Source: a virus
Virus record (IMG/VR): IMGVR_UViG_3300010148_000024
Span: 1 to 45,362 of that record
DNA: 45,362 nucleotides
Direction: 5' to 3' (one strand)
In this document: in pieces, positions 16,703-25,084 of the stretch
How positions within the stretch are numbered: position 1 is the first letter of the stretch
Layout of the letters: each line of letters begins with the position of its first letter
The notes under the pieces: generated by a model
What the model was told of the DNA's origin: nothing
Seen by the model: the letters and a program-made list of their open reading frames with translations, nothing else
The model's database searches: none
Program-made: the position numbers and the translations under genes

Positions 16703-18307
16703 ATGGCAAGAACTTTCAATCCCGGACATAGGCCAAATCAGCCTTTGTATCCTGATGATTTAGTCTATACCACCGTTCAAAAAGTGTCGGACTTTCTTCA
16801 ACTGCCTTTGCCCGACCCTGTGGCGTTGTCGGCTAATTCAAGCATAGACGGTAGCACACTAAAACTCCCTATAAGTGGTGCGGAATTCCGTAGATGGGGA
16901 TATACAACCGGCGATAAAATACTCGCATATAGCAATTCTAATTCTGTTGGAACTGAATATACAATAACCGGCACATCATCGGCAGGGAGTGGCAATGTCA
17001 ATTTGTTGGTAGCAAAGGTTGGTGCTGAATCGTTCACCACTGCCGACGCATCATTTATTCAACACCTTTCAGGCATCACCGCCAGCAAAGAGCGAGGAAT
17101 ACAAAAAAGCCAAGTGGAACTGTTGATTAGAGAAAAACAAGATTACATCGACAAAATGTGCCGCATGGCATGGCGACCGCAAATAGTAGTGGATGAATAC
17201 CAAAACTTCACTACATTCAAGCCTTATCGCCGCCGGTATTATACCGATTATGTGGGTGCTGTGTATTTGCATAACCGTTCCGTTCAGCAATTGCTACGAT
17301 TAAGTGTTTGGCAAGGTGACTTTTACAGGGAATTAGCCTCATGCCGAATTAAAATGCAAGTGGCTAAGGCCGAGAGCATATCCGCTACCGAGAAGATTTT
17401 CCTATGTCCGGGTGCTAATGGAGTAGCAACTCTTAGTCGAGGGACTACAAGCACCACATGGGATGGGACATTTGGTGCTAAAACAATTGCTTACAACATT
17501 GCCAATTTAATTAACAAAGATACTGCTACAAACCGAGGTGTTATACAAATTGGTTCTTTGACCGAGGGCGTTGATGAAGACGGAACGGCTGTCCCTTTGA
17601 ATCTCAATGATGAATTCCTCGCAACTGCAAACAGCGACCAAGGCGACGGTATGCTTGTAATAAGCAGTATGCGTTCAACAGAAGATGGTGCGGATTCAAC
17701 AATTGCCACTACCAACAATGATGTTTCTTTTACCTTCTCTAAAGGTTCAACTCCATCCTCGACTGTAACTGGCGTATCATCGCCTGCTTTCACTGTTGCC
17801 GATGGTAGCCTATTCACTGCTAAACATGGCTTGGTGTATATACTCAATCCAAGCGGCGAAGATCATGTTGCTCTTTGTTCTCGGTCGGGCAATGTCTTTA
17901 CCGTAGTGACCGACCTTACAAGCACATTTTTGGCTAATGTAAGCGGTGCAACAGTATATCAGCAAAGAATGGCAACTGATGTAAGCGATGAAGAACGCCA
18001 AAAAGACTTCTGGGTTATGGAGGATAACGGCGCAATTATGTTTAACAATCAATATCCATTCTTTGAAAATCACAGTCTAAAAATATCCTACATTTACGGA
18101 GAGCGATATGTCGATAAGGTCATTGAAAATTGTTGCACTAAATTGGTTGCTATTGACATCCTATTGAGCGATGACTATTCAGTTATGTTCCCTGAAGGGA
18201 CTCAAGGTATTGATTTATCTACAAAAATACAAAAAATGGAGGAAGAGGTCAAACGCTTGCTCATTCCGTATCAAGAAAGCATCATTGTTGCGGGCATGGG
18301 TGGTTAA
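16703..18307 (+). CDS. Putative head-tail connector (adaptor) with large beta insertion
   Basis: A 534-residue protein starting at ATG 16703 (TGGTGA 6 bases upstream). The N-terminal part (LYPDDLVYTTVQKVSDFL, about 15-32) and a helix near residues 130-157 (LLIREKQDYIDKMCRMAWR) resemble the helical core of HK97 gp6-type adaptors. The C-terminal 70 residues (GERYVDKVIENCCTKLVAIDILL...) resemble the second half of that core. Between them is a long beta-rich insertion (about 170-460), and another is near 40-120. Typical adaptors have about 100-150 residues, so this is an enlarged version if the assignment is right. The position before tail completion and tail tube genes agrees with a connector role. 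Confidence 0.7.
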   Translation: MARTFNPGHRPNQPLYPDDLVYTTVQKVSDFLQLPLPDPVALSANSSIDGSTLKLPISGAEFRRWGYTTGDKILAYSNSNSVGTEYTITGTSSAGSGNVNLLVAKVGAESFTTADASFIQHLSGITASKERGIQKSQVELLIREKQDYIDKMCRMAWRPQIVVDEYQNFTTFKPYRRRYYTDYVGAVYLHNRSVQQLLRLSVWQGDFYRELASCRIKMQVAKAESISATEKIFLCPGANGVATLSRGTTSTTWDGTFGAKTIAYNIANLINKDTATNRGVIQIGSLTEGVDEDGTAVPLNLNDEFLATANSDQGDGMLVISSMRSTEDGADSTIATTNNDVSFTFSKGSTPSSTVTGVSSPAFTVADGSLFTAKHGLVYILNPSGEDHVALCSRSGNVFTVVTDLTSTFLANVSGATVYQQRMATDVSDEERQKDFWVMEDNGAIMFNNQYPFFENHSLKISYIYGERYVDKVIENCCTKLVAIDILLSDDYSVMFPEGTQGIDLSTKIQKMEEEVKRLLIPYQESIIVAGMGG

Positions 18308-18308
18308 T

Positions 18309-18590
18309 TTGGCTGATAATGTGTGGGAATTACACATGAAATTCTGTGAAGAATTGGCCGCCGCCCTAAAGAAATACGACGCTGTATCGTCTGGTTTATC
18401 CGGCAAAATCGCTACTGCAAAAGACCTTTTAATGATTAAAGAAAAAGAAATGGATATGGATGATGGCGAAAAATCTACCGATGAGGAATTAGAAGAGAAT
18501 GTGGATATTCAACTAAAAAACAGTGGCCCTCAAAAAAGAGTCGAGACTGCTTTTAACAAAGTGATGGAGGTTATTGAAGGTGGCTCTTGA
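18309..18590 (+). CDS. Small acidic helical protein
   Basis: A 94-residue protein starting at TTG 18309, one base after the previous stop, with GGGTGG upstream. It is largely helical with an acidic middle (GEKSTDEELEENVD). The C-terminal segment (ETAFNKVMEVIEGG) is a weak echo of the AFxxAWxxMK peptide. No family is recognised. It lies between the connector and the tail terminator-like gene, which it overlaps by about 11 bases. Confidence 0.7.
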   Translation: MADNVWELHMKFCEELAAALKKYDAVSSGLSGKIATAKDLLMIKEKEMDMDDGEKSTDEELEENVDIQLKNSGPQKRVETAFNKVMEVIEGGS

Positions 18591-19014
18591 TGCAATACAA
18601 GCCGTTGCCAATTTGCTAAACACGAATTGGAATATCTCGCCAAAGCCTTCAATTGAAGACATCACCGTTTTAGATCGTGGTGAAGGAAAAAGAAACCGAT
18701 TGCTCGACCAAGATGTGATACGGATTTTTGAAACGGCACATAATGAAGCACAGCCCGAACTGCTTTTTGACTTCGCAAATGTTCATGTTAATTTGACAAT
18801 CGACATAAGAACTGTTAAGGGGCGAAGCCGCTTGGGTCAATTAAGGGATGAGGTCAGGCGGATAATTCATAATGCTCGGAAAGGCGATGGAGATAATTTT
18901 GACAGAATAATTTTCAAGACAAGAACCGATCTTAGTGATAGAAGCAAAAAATTATTCCGATATACGATGCAGGCAGAAACAATAACATTTGCAGTGACAT
19001 TACCGGATTTGTAG
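18580..19014 (+). CDS. Putative tail terminator/tail-completion protein
   Basis: A protein of about 144 residues. GTG 18580 is preferred (GGAGG 9 bases upstream); TTG 18574 is an alternative. The pattern of N-terminal helix, central strands with VNLTIDIRTVKGRSRLGQLRDEVRRII and the following FDRIIF...RTDLSDRSKKLFRYTMQAE segment resembles small tail-terminator/tail-completion proteins that cap the tail tube at the head side. Gene order (connector, terminator, major tail protein) agrees. The assignment is moderate and rests on pattern and position. Confidence 0.7.
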   Translation: MALDAIQAVANLLNTNWNISPKPSIEDITVLDRGEGKRNRLLDQDVIRIFETAHNEAQPELLFDFANVHVNLTIDIRTVKGRSRLGQLRDEVRRIIHNARKGDGDNFDRIIFKTRTDLSDRSKKLFRYTMQAETITFAVTLPDL

Positions 19015-19028
19015 AATAGGTGAATAAA

Positions 19029-21233
19029 ATGGTGAATACAATTTACAAGGGCGACTTAGCAGAAATTTCATGGGGTATGGAGACTGGACTTACAGTTGAT
19101 GGCACAGGTTCAGCCACAGGGTTCGCTCATGCACCTCACGCAACTCAAGCCAATACCACAGTGATTACTTTTGGTTCAGCATCACCTTATGTCGATACAA
19201 CCCTTGAATTCCCCGACAATGCCCTCGTTGGTTGCATTCTCCGCCTATCAGGGACTACAAGCGGCGGTCTATCAGTCGATTACTACGCAACAACCCGTCG
19301 AACATTTTACATCACGGCGAGCGATACCACCAACAAAACAATCAACATTCAACCGGCTTTGCTTGCGGATTCTGGTAATGCCGCCGCAACTGATGTTCTT
19401 ACAATCGACAGCGTTCAATGCCCCACCCCAGATTTCACCATGACTGATGCGACGCAATTTGTCAAGTCAGACCAATTCTTCGGTTTGCTCAATTCTTTTT
19501 CTCTACCAGAACCCCAAATTGATGTGAGAAAACAACACATAGTTGGAATGGGTCGAGATGTAAATGTTCTCACCAGTGGGAGAGAAACCCTTAGCGGCGG
19601 TAGCATGAATCTAAACGCTCACACGCTACGCTGGATGAAATACGCTCTTGGCGGCCACAGTGCTAAAAGTCAAGGTGAATTCGTGCATTGCGTAACAAAC
19701 GGCAATTTGACAGGAGGTAGCCAGTTAAACAATAAAGACGGCACTGCGCTTTATGCGGCGCAAGCAATTGGCTCAGGTTCAACCTTGTTTGTATCCAGTC
19801 TTTCTGGAACAACTGCTGGTGGCCTTAACCTTGCAGGCAACAATTGTCTTTTGGGTGCGAGAACAACCTCCGGCACTCCAACGGTAATTAACGCCGCTAC
19901 TGATCACTTTGTTACTACCCACGAAGTAGTTCGCGCAGATGGCGGTATTTTCAAAGTCATGGATAGTTTAGGAGTGCCTAAGTATGGCTTTTACACGACA
20001 TTAGCCAGTGTAACTCAACTTACAGGTTGCGATGACATTGATGCAGGGGCAATGACCCACGCCCAACAAACAAGCAAAGCCGTTTATATTTTAGCACCAA
20101 TTAACGGAACAGTAGATCTCGCTGTTGGAGATACGAGAATAAATGTCGGTGCAACAATTAGAGCAAAATTCACTGTTGGCGACTATGTGCAAATCATTGA
20201 CAAAGACACCGTAGAAATTCCGGGTGCTGATGCAACCTTGCCCTCAATCAACAAGCATGAAATCCGCCGAGTAATTGCGACATCCGGCGATTATATTTAC
20301 ATTGAACAACCTTTGTCATTCCCTCACCTTGTTGCTTCATGCGGTATTGAAAGAATCGCTTATACAAGTGATGCAAAAAGAGGTAGCCCGCACATTGATG
20401 CAACAACCAAAGAACTTTCGTTTGGAGTTGAGCATACTATTTACGGGCATACTGATTTGCCGACCTTTATGATTGAACAGTCATTCCGTCGAAACGACGA
20501 TATAGTAACTCATTCCGATACGCCAACTGTTTCATCTGGTGGTGCTGAACAATTGCTACGCCTTTACAACGGTTGTAAAATCAATAGTGCATCACTTGAA
20601 GCCGATACGGAGGGCGAACTAAAGATGTCACTCGATTATGAAGCAACTCGACACTACACCGATACTGCAAACAAATTCTATCCTCATCGAATGTTTGAGA
20701 ACACTGCAAATAGCGCAGTTAATCGTAAAGCGTCAGGCATAGCAGTCGATGGCGAAAAGCCATATTTGTTTCAAGACATGAGCATTGAAATTTTCGGACA
20801 AAATGTCCTCCGAGGAACTTCTTTTAACATTGGAGTAGATAACGGCAATACGGCTCGTTGGTATATCCGAGGATATGAAGGCGCATCAGCCGATACAGAC
20901 CAAGTTCAACACGGAGGGACTCAATTCGCAACTGATATTACCGAGGCTCAAAGAAATTACACCTTTTCTTTCTCGGCAATCATTGAAGACGACAGGCTGT
21001 GGGATCAAATGAGAACCCGCCGACATCATAAAAATACAAACGACATTGTAATTCGTTTGAACAAACCCGGCTCAGGGGCAACACGCCAAAGTGCGGTAAT
21101 CACGGTAGAAGATTACACCATTGCCAAGGCCGATCATCAACTCCCCGACGATAAGGGGGCTGTGACAGTAGAGGTTGAACTTATTGTTCGACACATGAAA
21201 ATTACTGAAACAAGCCCATACCTCACTCTATGA
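19029..21233 (+). CDS. Putative major tail (tube) protein, enlarged
   Basis: A 734-residue, beta-rich protein starting at ATG 19029 (AGGTGA 5 bases upstream; GTG 19020 lies on that site). It follows the tail-terminator-like gene and precedes the tail chaperone pair and tape measure, the usual place of the major tail protein. The C-terminal 250 residues (for example SFRRNDDIVTHS, KMSLDYEATRHY, MSIEIFGQNVLRGTSFNIGV and TFSFSAIIEDDRLWDQM) look like the core beta barrel, with a central region of Gly/Thr-rich insertions. It is two to three times longer than most tube proteins, so added surface domains are likely. Function is inferred mainly from order and fold-like pattern. Confidence 0.72.
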   Translation: MVNTIYKGDLAEISWGMETGLTVDGTGSATGFAHAPHATQANTTVITFGSASPYVDTTLEFPDNALVGCILRLSGTTSGGLSVDYYATTRRTFYITASDTTNKTINIQPALLADSGNAAATDVLTIDSVQCPTPDFTMTDATQFVKSDQFFGLLNSFSLPEPQIDVRKQHIVGMGRDVNVLTSGRETLSGGSMNLNAHTLRWMKYALGGHSAKSQGEFVHCVTNGNLTGGSQLNNKDGTALYAAQAIGSGSTLFVSSLSGTTAGGLNLAGNNCLLGARTTSGTPTVINAATDHFVTTHEVVRADGGIFKVMDSLGVPKYGFYTTLASVTQLTGCDDIDAGAMTHAQQTSKAVYILAPINGTVDLAVGDTRINVGATIRAKFTVGDYVQIIDKDTVEIPGADATLPSINKHEIRRVIATSGDYIYIEQPLSFPHLVASCGIERIAYTSDAKRGSPHIDATTKELSFGVEHTIYGHTDLPTFMIEQSFRRNDDIVTHSDTPTVSSGGAEQLLRLYNGCKINSASLEADTEGELKMSLDYEATRHYTDTANKFYPHRMFENTANSAVNRKASGIAVDGEKPYLFQDMSIEIFGQNVLRGTSFNIGVDNGNTARWYIRGYEGASADTDQVQHGGTQFATDITEAQRNYTFSFSAIIEDDRLWDQMRTRRHHKNTNDIVIRLNKPGSGATRQSAVITVEDYTIAKADHQLPDDKGAVTVEVELIVRHMKITETSPYLTL

Positions 21234-21268
21234 GAGCCTTTAAGTGGGAGAACAAGAGGTTGTAGAAT

Positions 21269-21652
21269 ATGCGATTAAGCGGAACAGTGACAGTAAATGG
21301 GGTTCGCGTAGCCCTCGATTGGACTATATTAGGTAATAGAATTGAAGCAGGGCCGGGATTGCCATGCAATGATGTGCGTTTGCATATACCAATGGCAGAC
21401 TTAAGTAATACATCTGGAGGGGTTTTAGATGTCGAGTCTTCAAATTCTTATTCCGATCTCAATGTGACTGAATTACGGGTTTTGTTGAGGCAAAGAGGAT
21501 TGGCTGTATCAGGGACAAAGGATGAACTAATCGCTCGATTGATTGCAGATGATGAAGCAACCGAAGAGTCCGAAGATGATTTAGAAGATGATTTAGAAGA
21601 CGATGCCGGAGATTTAATCGAAGGAGAGAGCGAAGATGGCCCTGAAGAATGA
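21269..21652 (+). CDS. Small protein with SAP-like domain and acidic tail
   Basis: A 127-residue protein. Residues 1-50 are beta-rich. Residues 61-92 (YSDLNVTELRVLLRQRGLAVSG then TKDELIARL) fit the SAP helix-linker-helix pattern, a short nucleic-acid-binding motif. The last 35 residues are almost purely Asp/Glu. It overlaps the tail chaperone gene by 17 bases. Its SAP-like part resembles that of the protein at 14468. Its role is unknown; the acidic tail may compete with or modulate DNA binding. Confidence 0.78.
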   Translation: MRLSGTVTVNGVRVALDWTILGNRIEAGPGLPCNDVRLHIPMADLSNTSGGVLDVESSNSYSDLNVTELRVLLRQRGLAVSGTKDELIARLIADDEATEESEDDLEDDLEDDAGDLIEGESEDGPEE

Positions 21653-21995
21653 TTTTTTACTTTCAAACGAATCTGTTCGCCACGAATTAGAGACTCCGAA
21701 AGGCACTTTGGTTGTTTATGTCAAGCCGATTTCATGGATTCAACAGCAAGAAGCATTATCGAGGTTCGTTGATTTTTCTGGCAGTGACGATAGCGGTAAT
21801 GTTGCTCCAAAGATAGATTTGGGCGGTTACTGGCGTTATGTATTTACTAATTGCATCGACAAAACCGAGCCTAAAATGTCAAAAGAAGACTTGTTAAAAT
21901 TACACCCTGATGTGGGTTCGGTTATTCAAAAGGTGTTGCCAAGTATATTTGAGATAATTGGTTCATTTGCAGGCGGCGACTCCCCTTTGGCTTAA
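21636..21995 (+). CDS. Tail assembly chaperone, short form (gpG-like)
   Basis: A 119-residue protein starting at ATG 21636 (GGAGAG upstream), inside the end of the SAP gene. It is mixed helical with YVKPISWIQQQEALSRFVDF and a C-terminal helix. It precedes the tape measure and ends near a slippery heptamer, which together are the signature of lambda gpG-type tail assembly chaperones that coat the tape measure during tail assembly. The stop TAA is at 21993-21995, only 4 bases after the heptamer. The protein is present in the virion assembly pathway, not usually in the finished virion. Confidence 0.8.
   Translation: MALKNDFLLSNESVRHELETPKGTLVVYVKPISWIQQQEALSRFVDFSGSDDSGNVAPKIDLGGYWRYVFTNCIDKTEPKMSKEDLLKLHPDVGSVIQKVLPSIFEIIGSFAGGDSPLA
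21983..21989 (+). promoter_or_regulatory. Probable -1 ribosomal frameshift site CCCTTTG
   Basis: In the zero frame the bases read TCC CCT TTG GCT TAA, so the heptamer C CCT TTG fits X XXY YYZ. Slippage by one base gives CCC and TTT, then continues GGC TTA AGC into the open downstream frame. A 10-base palindrome GGCTTAAGCC overlaps its last base, and TGATGA (22000-22005) can pair with TCATCA (22017-22022), which could act as a weak stimulator. Confidence 0.8.
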
Positions 21996-22348
21996 GCCAT
22001 GATGATTTGAAGGCCGTCATCAATGGCGAAATGCCTAAGCATATTGGGCCTACTGAACAATCTCTTTTGGCCTTTCAAACTATCACATTTGTTCTTGGAA
22101 CCCATTTCAATTGCCCGCCGCACATGTGGGATAATCAGCCTGTTGAGCGAGTGATGTTGGATTATCATTTTGTCACCATCGCCAATGAATTGAAAAACGA
22201 AGCAATGGAAAAGGTGCAAAAAGACGCTCAACGCAAAAGCAATATAAGCGGTGGTGCTAAAAACGGGAGGCCACTACGAACTACAAGCGACAGCGCGAGC
22301 CTCGGAGATTTCTTCGAGCGTATGAATCAGGATATAAGGGAGGAATAA
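21989..22348 (+). CDS. Tail assembly chaperone, frameshifted extension (gpT-like)
   Basis: This frame is open from 21953 to 22348 but has no ATG near its beginning and no ribosome-binding site before TTG 22007. It is most simply read as the C-terminal extension of the gene at 21636, made by -1 slippage at CCCTTTG. The fusion would have about 237 residues, 118 from the first part and 119 from this part (entering at GLSHDDLKAVING). The extension contains a helix-rich segment (NQPVERVMLDYHFVTIANELKNEAME) and a Ser/Arg-rich tail. In lambda-type phages the GT fusion is made at a few per cent and links chaperone to tape measure and tube. Confidence 0.8.
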   Translation, partial: GLSHDDLKAVINGEMPKHIGPTEQSLLAFQTITFVLGTHFNCPPHMWDNQPVERVMLDYHFVTIANELKNEAMEKVQKDAQRKSNISGGAKNGRPLRTTSDSASLGDFFERMNQDIREE

Positions 22349-22352
22349 GAAA

Positions 22353-23846
22353 ATGGCCGACCAATCCTACACTGATTACCTCAACATGTTTGCTAAAGCA
22401 AATGTGCCAATGAAAAAGCATACAAAGGGTGTGCAATTACTTGCTTTGAAATACAAGATACTGCATAAAACCTTTGGGCCATTTATGGATTTATGGCTAC
22501 AAATGCACCAAGGCGTTCAAACAGTTGGAGAAGCATTGGATACTCTTTCAAAGCCAGTAGAAGACACGGCGGAGGGCATTGATGCTTTAACAAAAGCAAC
22601 TGGCGCAACAGTATTGAATTTCCGTAGCCTAATACTCTCGATTACGATCATAATTGGCATAATCATGGCCTTTGTCGGTATTGTATTTTTAATGGCGGGT
22701 TCTTTTGCGAACATGGATTCGGTGATGCCGGGAACGACGGATATGATCGATGGGCTAAAAAACGCCTTGGCATCTGTTATTGAAGCAGGCAAAGGGGTTG
22801 TTGAAACCATTATGAGTCTTGACTTTTCACCCATACTCGGCCCACTTGGAATGTTAATTGGCGGCATTGTTAAGTTCATGGCCTTGGTTCTGCAAGTATA
22901 TGCCGTGATTGCTGTTGGATACATGGAGATTATTACAATGATGGGCGAAGGAGGACAACTGCAAGCAATAATTGATACGGTTGCAGGGGTTTTTGCCAGT
23001 CTTGTTTTTGGTTTTGGCTTCATCATGTCTCAACTTGAAGCGGTGGGAGTAACCGGCGGTTCTACGCTGTCGGCAATACAATCCTTTGTCGATACTTTTG
23101 TTGCATTCTTATTTAGTTCAGGAATTATTGATTTTGTTGTTGAATTGTTTTCGTTTGTAGCAGAATTGACTGGTTTCATTATAAAAATCTCGGCTGTGAT
23201 TATTGGCCTTTTGATTCGATATTTGGCCTTCTTTTATAGCAAAACAGAAGGATATTGGAAGGCTCTTGCAGGCGCAATAGGAATCATAGTAGTTCTCGTT
23301 ATTGGCGTAGTAAGGGTTTTCATGGCTTATTGGCGCGGTTTAGTGGCACTTTTTAGTGGTGATTTTGATGGGGCTTTGAAGCACTTTGAATCTATCACTG
23401 GGATTGCTTCTAAAACCTTTAATAAAGTGTCAAGTCTCTTTGAAGGAATGGTAGATAATTTGATTCGTTTTCTTCAACCATTGTATGATATGATTGAATT
23501 TGTTGTTGATGGAATTGGCGGTGTTCTTGGAGGGGCAAAGGACATAGGAGGGGGCATAATGTCTGGCCTTGGATTCTCGGAGGGGGGAATTGCTTCGGGG
23601 CCAAGTAGCGGTTATCCAGCCACCCTTCACGGAACAGAAGCAGTTGTTCCTTTGCCAAACGGTCGAACAATACCGGTTGAAATCAAAGGGGCTATGAGAG
23701 GCAGTGGTGGTGGCGATAATATCACCGTTAATATCAATGTAAGCGGCGGCGGTAATGCTAATGATATTGCCAAGAAAGTAAGCCAAGAAGTCGCACGAAC
23801 ATTCCGCAATCGTTCTCGACAAAGTGGATTTGGGAGGGGTATTTGA
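22353..23846 (+). CDS. Tape measure protein
   Basis: A 497-residue protein next to the chaperone genes. The N-terminal 80 residues are helical. Residues 85-330 contain several long hydrophobic segments (for example LILSITIIIGIIMAFVGIVF near 92-115), typical of tape measure proteins that may insert into or cross the membrane during DNA ejection. The C-terminus has the family-typical EGGIASGPSSGYPATLHGTE and AVVPLPNGRTIPVEI segments. At about 1.5 Angstrom per residue it would predict a tail of roughly 75 nm, short in contrast to the very large tip proteins downstream. ATG 22353 follows GGGAGGAA. Confidence 0.88.
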   Translation: MADQSYTDYLNMFAKANVPMKKHTKGVQLLALKYKILHKTFGPFMDLWLQMHQGVQTVGEALDTLSKPVEDTAEGIDALTKATGATVLNFRSLILSITIIIGIIMAFVGIVFLMAGSFANMDSVMPGTTDMIDGLKNALASVIEAGKGVVETIMSLDFSPILGPLGMLIGGIVKFMALVLQVYAVIAVGYMEIITMMGEGGQLQAIIDTVAGVFASLVFGFGFIMSQLEAVGVTGGSTLSAIQSFVDTFVAFLFSSGIIDFVVELFSFVAELTGFIIKISAVIIGLLIRYLAFFYSKTEGYWKALAGAIGIIVVLVIGVVRVFMAYWRGLVALFSGDFDGALKHFESITGIASKTFNKVSSLFEGMVDNLIRFLQPLYDMIEFVVDGIGGVLGGAKDIGGGIMSGLGFSEGGIASGPSSGYPATLHGTEAVVPLPNGRTIPVEIKGAMRGSGGGDNITVNINVSGGGNANDIAKKVSQEVARTFRNRSRQSGFGRGI

Positions 23847-25084
23847 TGCCTAAAATTCAATTGATTCGGCGTGACAGTAGCGTTATTGAATTAGATGCTG
23901 GAACTATTTCATTTGGTTTCAATCGGGCGGTGGCGGTGCAAGCAATACCAGTCATTGCAGTAAGAGCCGGTATTGATTTGAATTCAACAAGCGTAGCAAT
24001 CCGAATTGATGGTATTTTGACCGATGATGATGAAGGAAGTGGTGGGGCTGGTGCATCAATGACAATAGATTTGTCAATGGGTGTATCTCAAACATTACCT
24101 GCGGCCACTTGGCGCAATTTTTATACTTCATGGGCTTCTTTACTTACTGATTCTTACGGGGTGCAATTTACATTTCAAAGTGCGGGTCAAGTAGATGCTG
24201 GCTTAGGCGAGAACATTACTGTTCGATTAACAAATGGGACTGTAAGTAACACAGTTGCGACAAAAAGCATAATCAATGTCCGTATTGATAATACCACCAG
24301 CACCAAAGGCATTTCAGACGCAATGAATACTGCTCTTTCAAACGCCAGTGTTAAAGTAAATACTACAACAGTGACATTCCCTTCTATTTTTACAACAACT
24401 CGTTCAGCAGGGCAACAACAAACCCTTTCTACTGCAATACAAGGCAGTAGCATGACTGATGAAAAAATTGAAATAAAAAATATATCTGTTGGAGAATCAG
24501 GTAATGTTTCGGTTGCTAAAAGCAAAGACAACAACGGTTCAACGAGTAATTGGCAAAGTCAATTCATGGTTTCAAACATGAGTGGGGGAAAAGCGTCTTC
24601 AAAAATGACAAGAGGTGATAAACTCCAAGATCTAATGAATATTATTATGAATTCAAGTGCGGGTGGTGCTTTAATCAATCCGCAAGTTTTAGCAGGTGGT
24701 TTAGTGGATTTGCCCGATTCAATCTCTTCTATTGACACCTCTAAATTTTTACAAATAGGAGAAAGTAAAGTAGTTCAAAAATACATTGTTGGAGTCCGAA
24801 TACCGTATGAGTCTTTGGCATCCTCTTCAACTGGTTCTCGCATTCTTCGCCAATTTATTTTACCGTCTGGTCCCGGCACTGATTTTCCCGCAGTGTCAAA
24901 CACCAGCGATTATGACCCAACCGATACCGTAAATGGTTCATTAAAGCGACCAAATCCTTTTTTCAAACAAGGAGTGGCTATACCTGCTGTTTTAACTTCA
25001 TTTGAACCTTCATACGAAGCGGGGGATTCAGTATGGACATATTCATTATCCCTCGCCGCCGTCGAACAAATGGTGGGAATTTAA
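23846..25084 (+). CDS. Tail tip/baseplate protein, unknown family
   Basis: A 412-residue, beta-rich Ser/Thr-rich protein. ATG 23846 overlaps the tape measure stop by one base (TGATG), preceded by GGGAGGGG. The N-terminus (PKIQLIRRDSSVIELD) and the C-terminal segment (IPAVLTSFEPSYEAGDSVW) look like tail-associated proteins. Being directly after the tape measure, it is a candidate for the distal tail or tail-to-tip connecting protein. No specific family is recognised. Confidence 0.75.
   Translation: MPKIQLIRRDSSVIELDAGTISFGFNRAVAVQAIPVIAVRAGIDLNSTSVAIRIDGILTDDDEGSGGAGASMTIDLSMGVSQTLPAATWRNFYTSWASLLTDSYGVQFTFQSAGQVDAGLGENITVRLTNGTVSNTVATKSIINVRIDNTTSTKGISDAMNTALSNASVKVNTTTVTFPSIFTTTRSAGQQQTLSTAIQGSSMTDEKIEIKNISVGESGNVSVAKSKDNNGSTSNWQSQFMVSNMSGGKASSKMTRGDKLQDLMNIIMNSSAGGALINPQVLAGGLVDLPDSISSIDTSKFLQIGESKVVQKYIVGVRIPYESLASSSTGSRILRQFILPSGPGTDFPAVSNTSDYDPTDTVNGSLKRPNPFFKQGVAIPAVLTSFEPSYEAGDSVWTYSLSLAAVEQMVGI

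Noticed and set aside
21989-21998. Palindrome GGCTTAAGCC as a terminator
   Set aside because: It has no loop and no T-run, and lies inside the chaperone coding region.
22007-22348. Second tail chaperone frame as an independent gene starting at TTG 22007
   Set aside because: No ribosome-binding site precedes it, while a perfect X XXY YYZ heptamer lies upstream in the right frame.
22517-23026. 169-residue minus-strand open frame
   Set aside because: It is a shadow of the tape measure gene; no ribosome-binding site and no recognisable domain.
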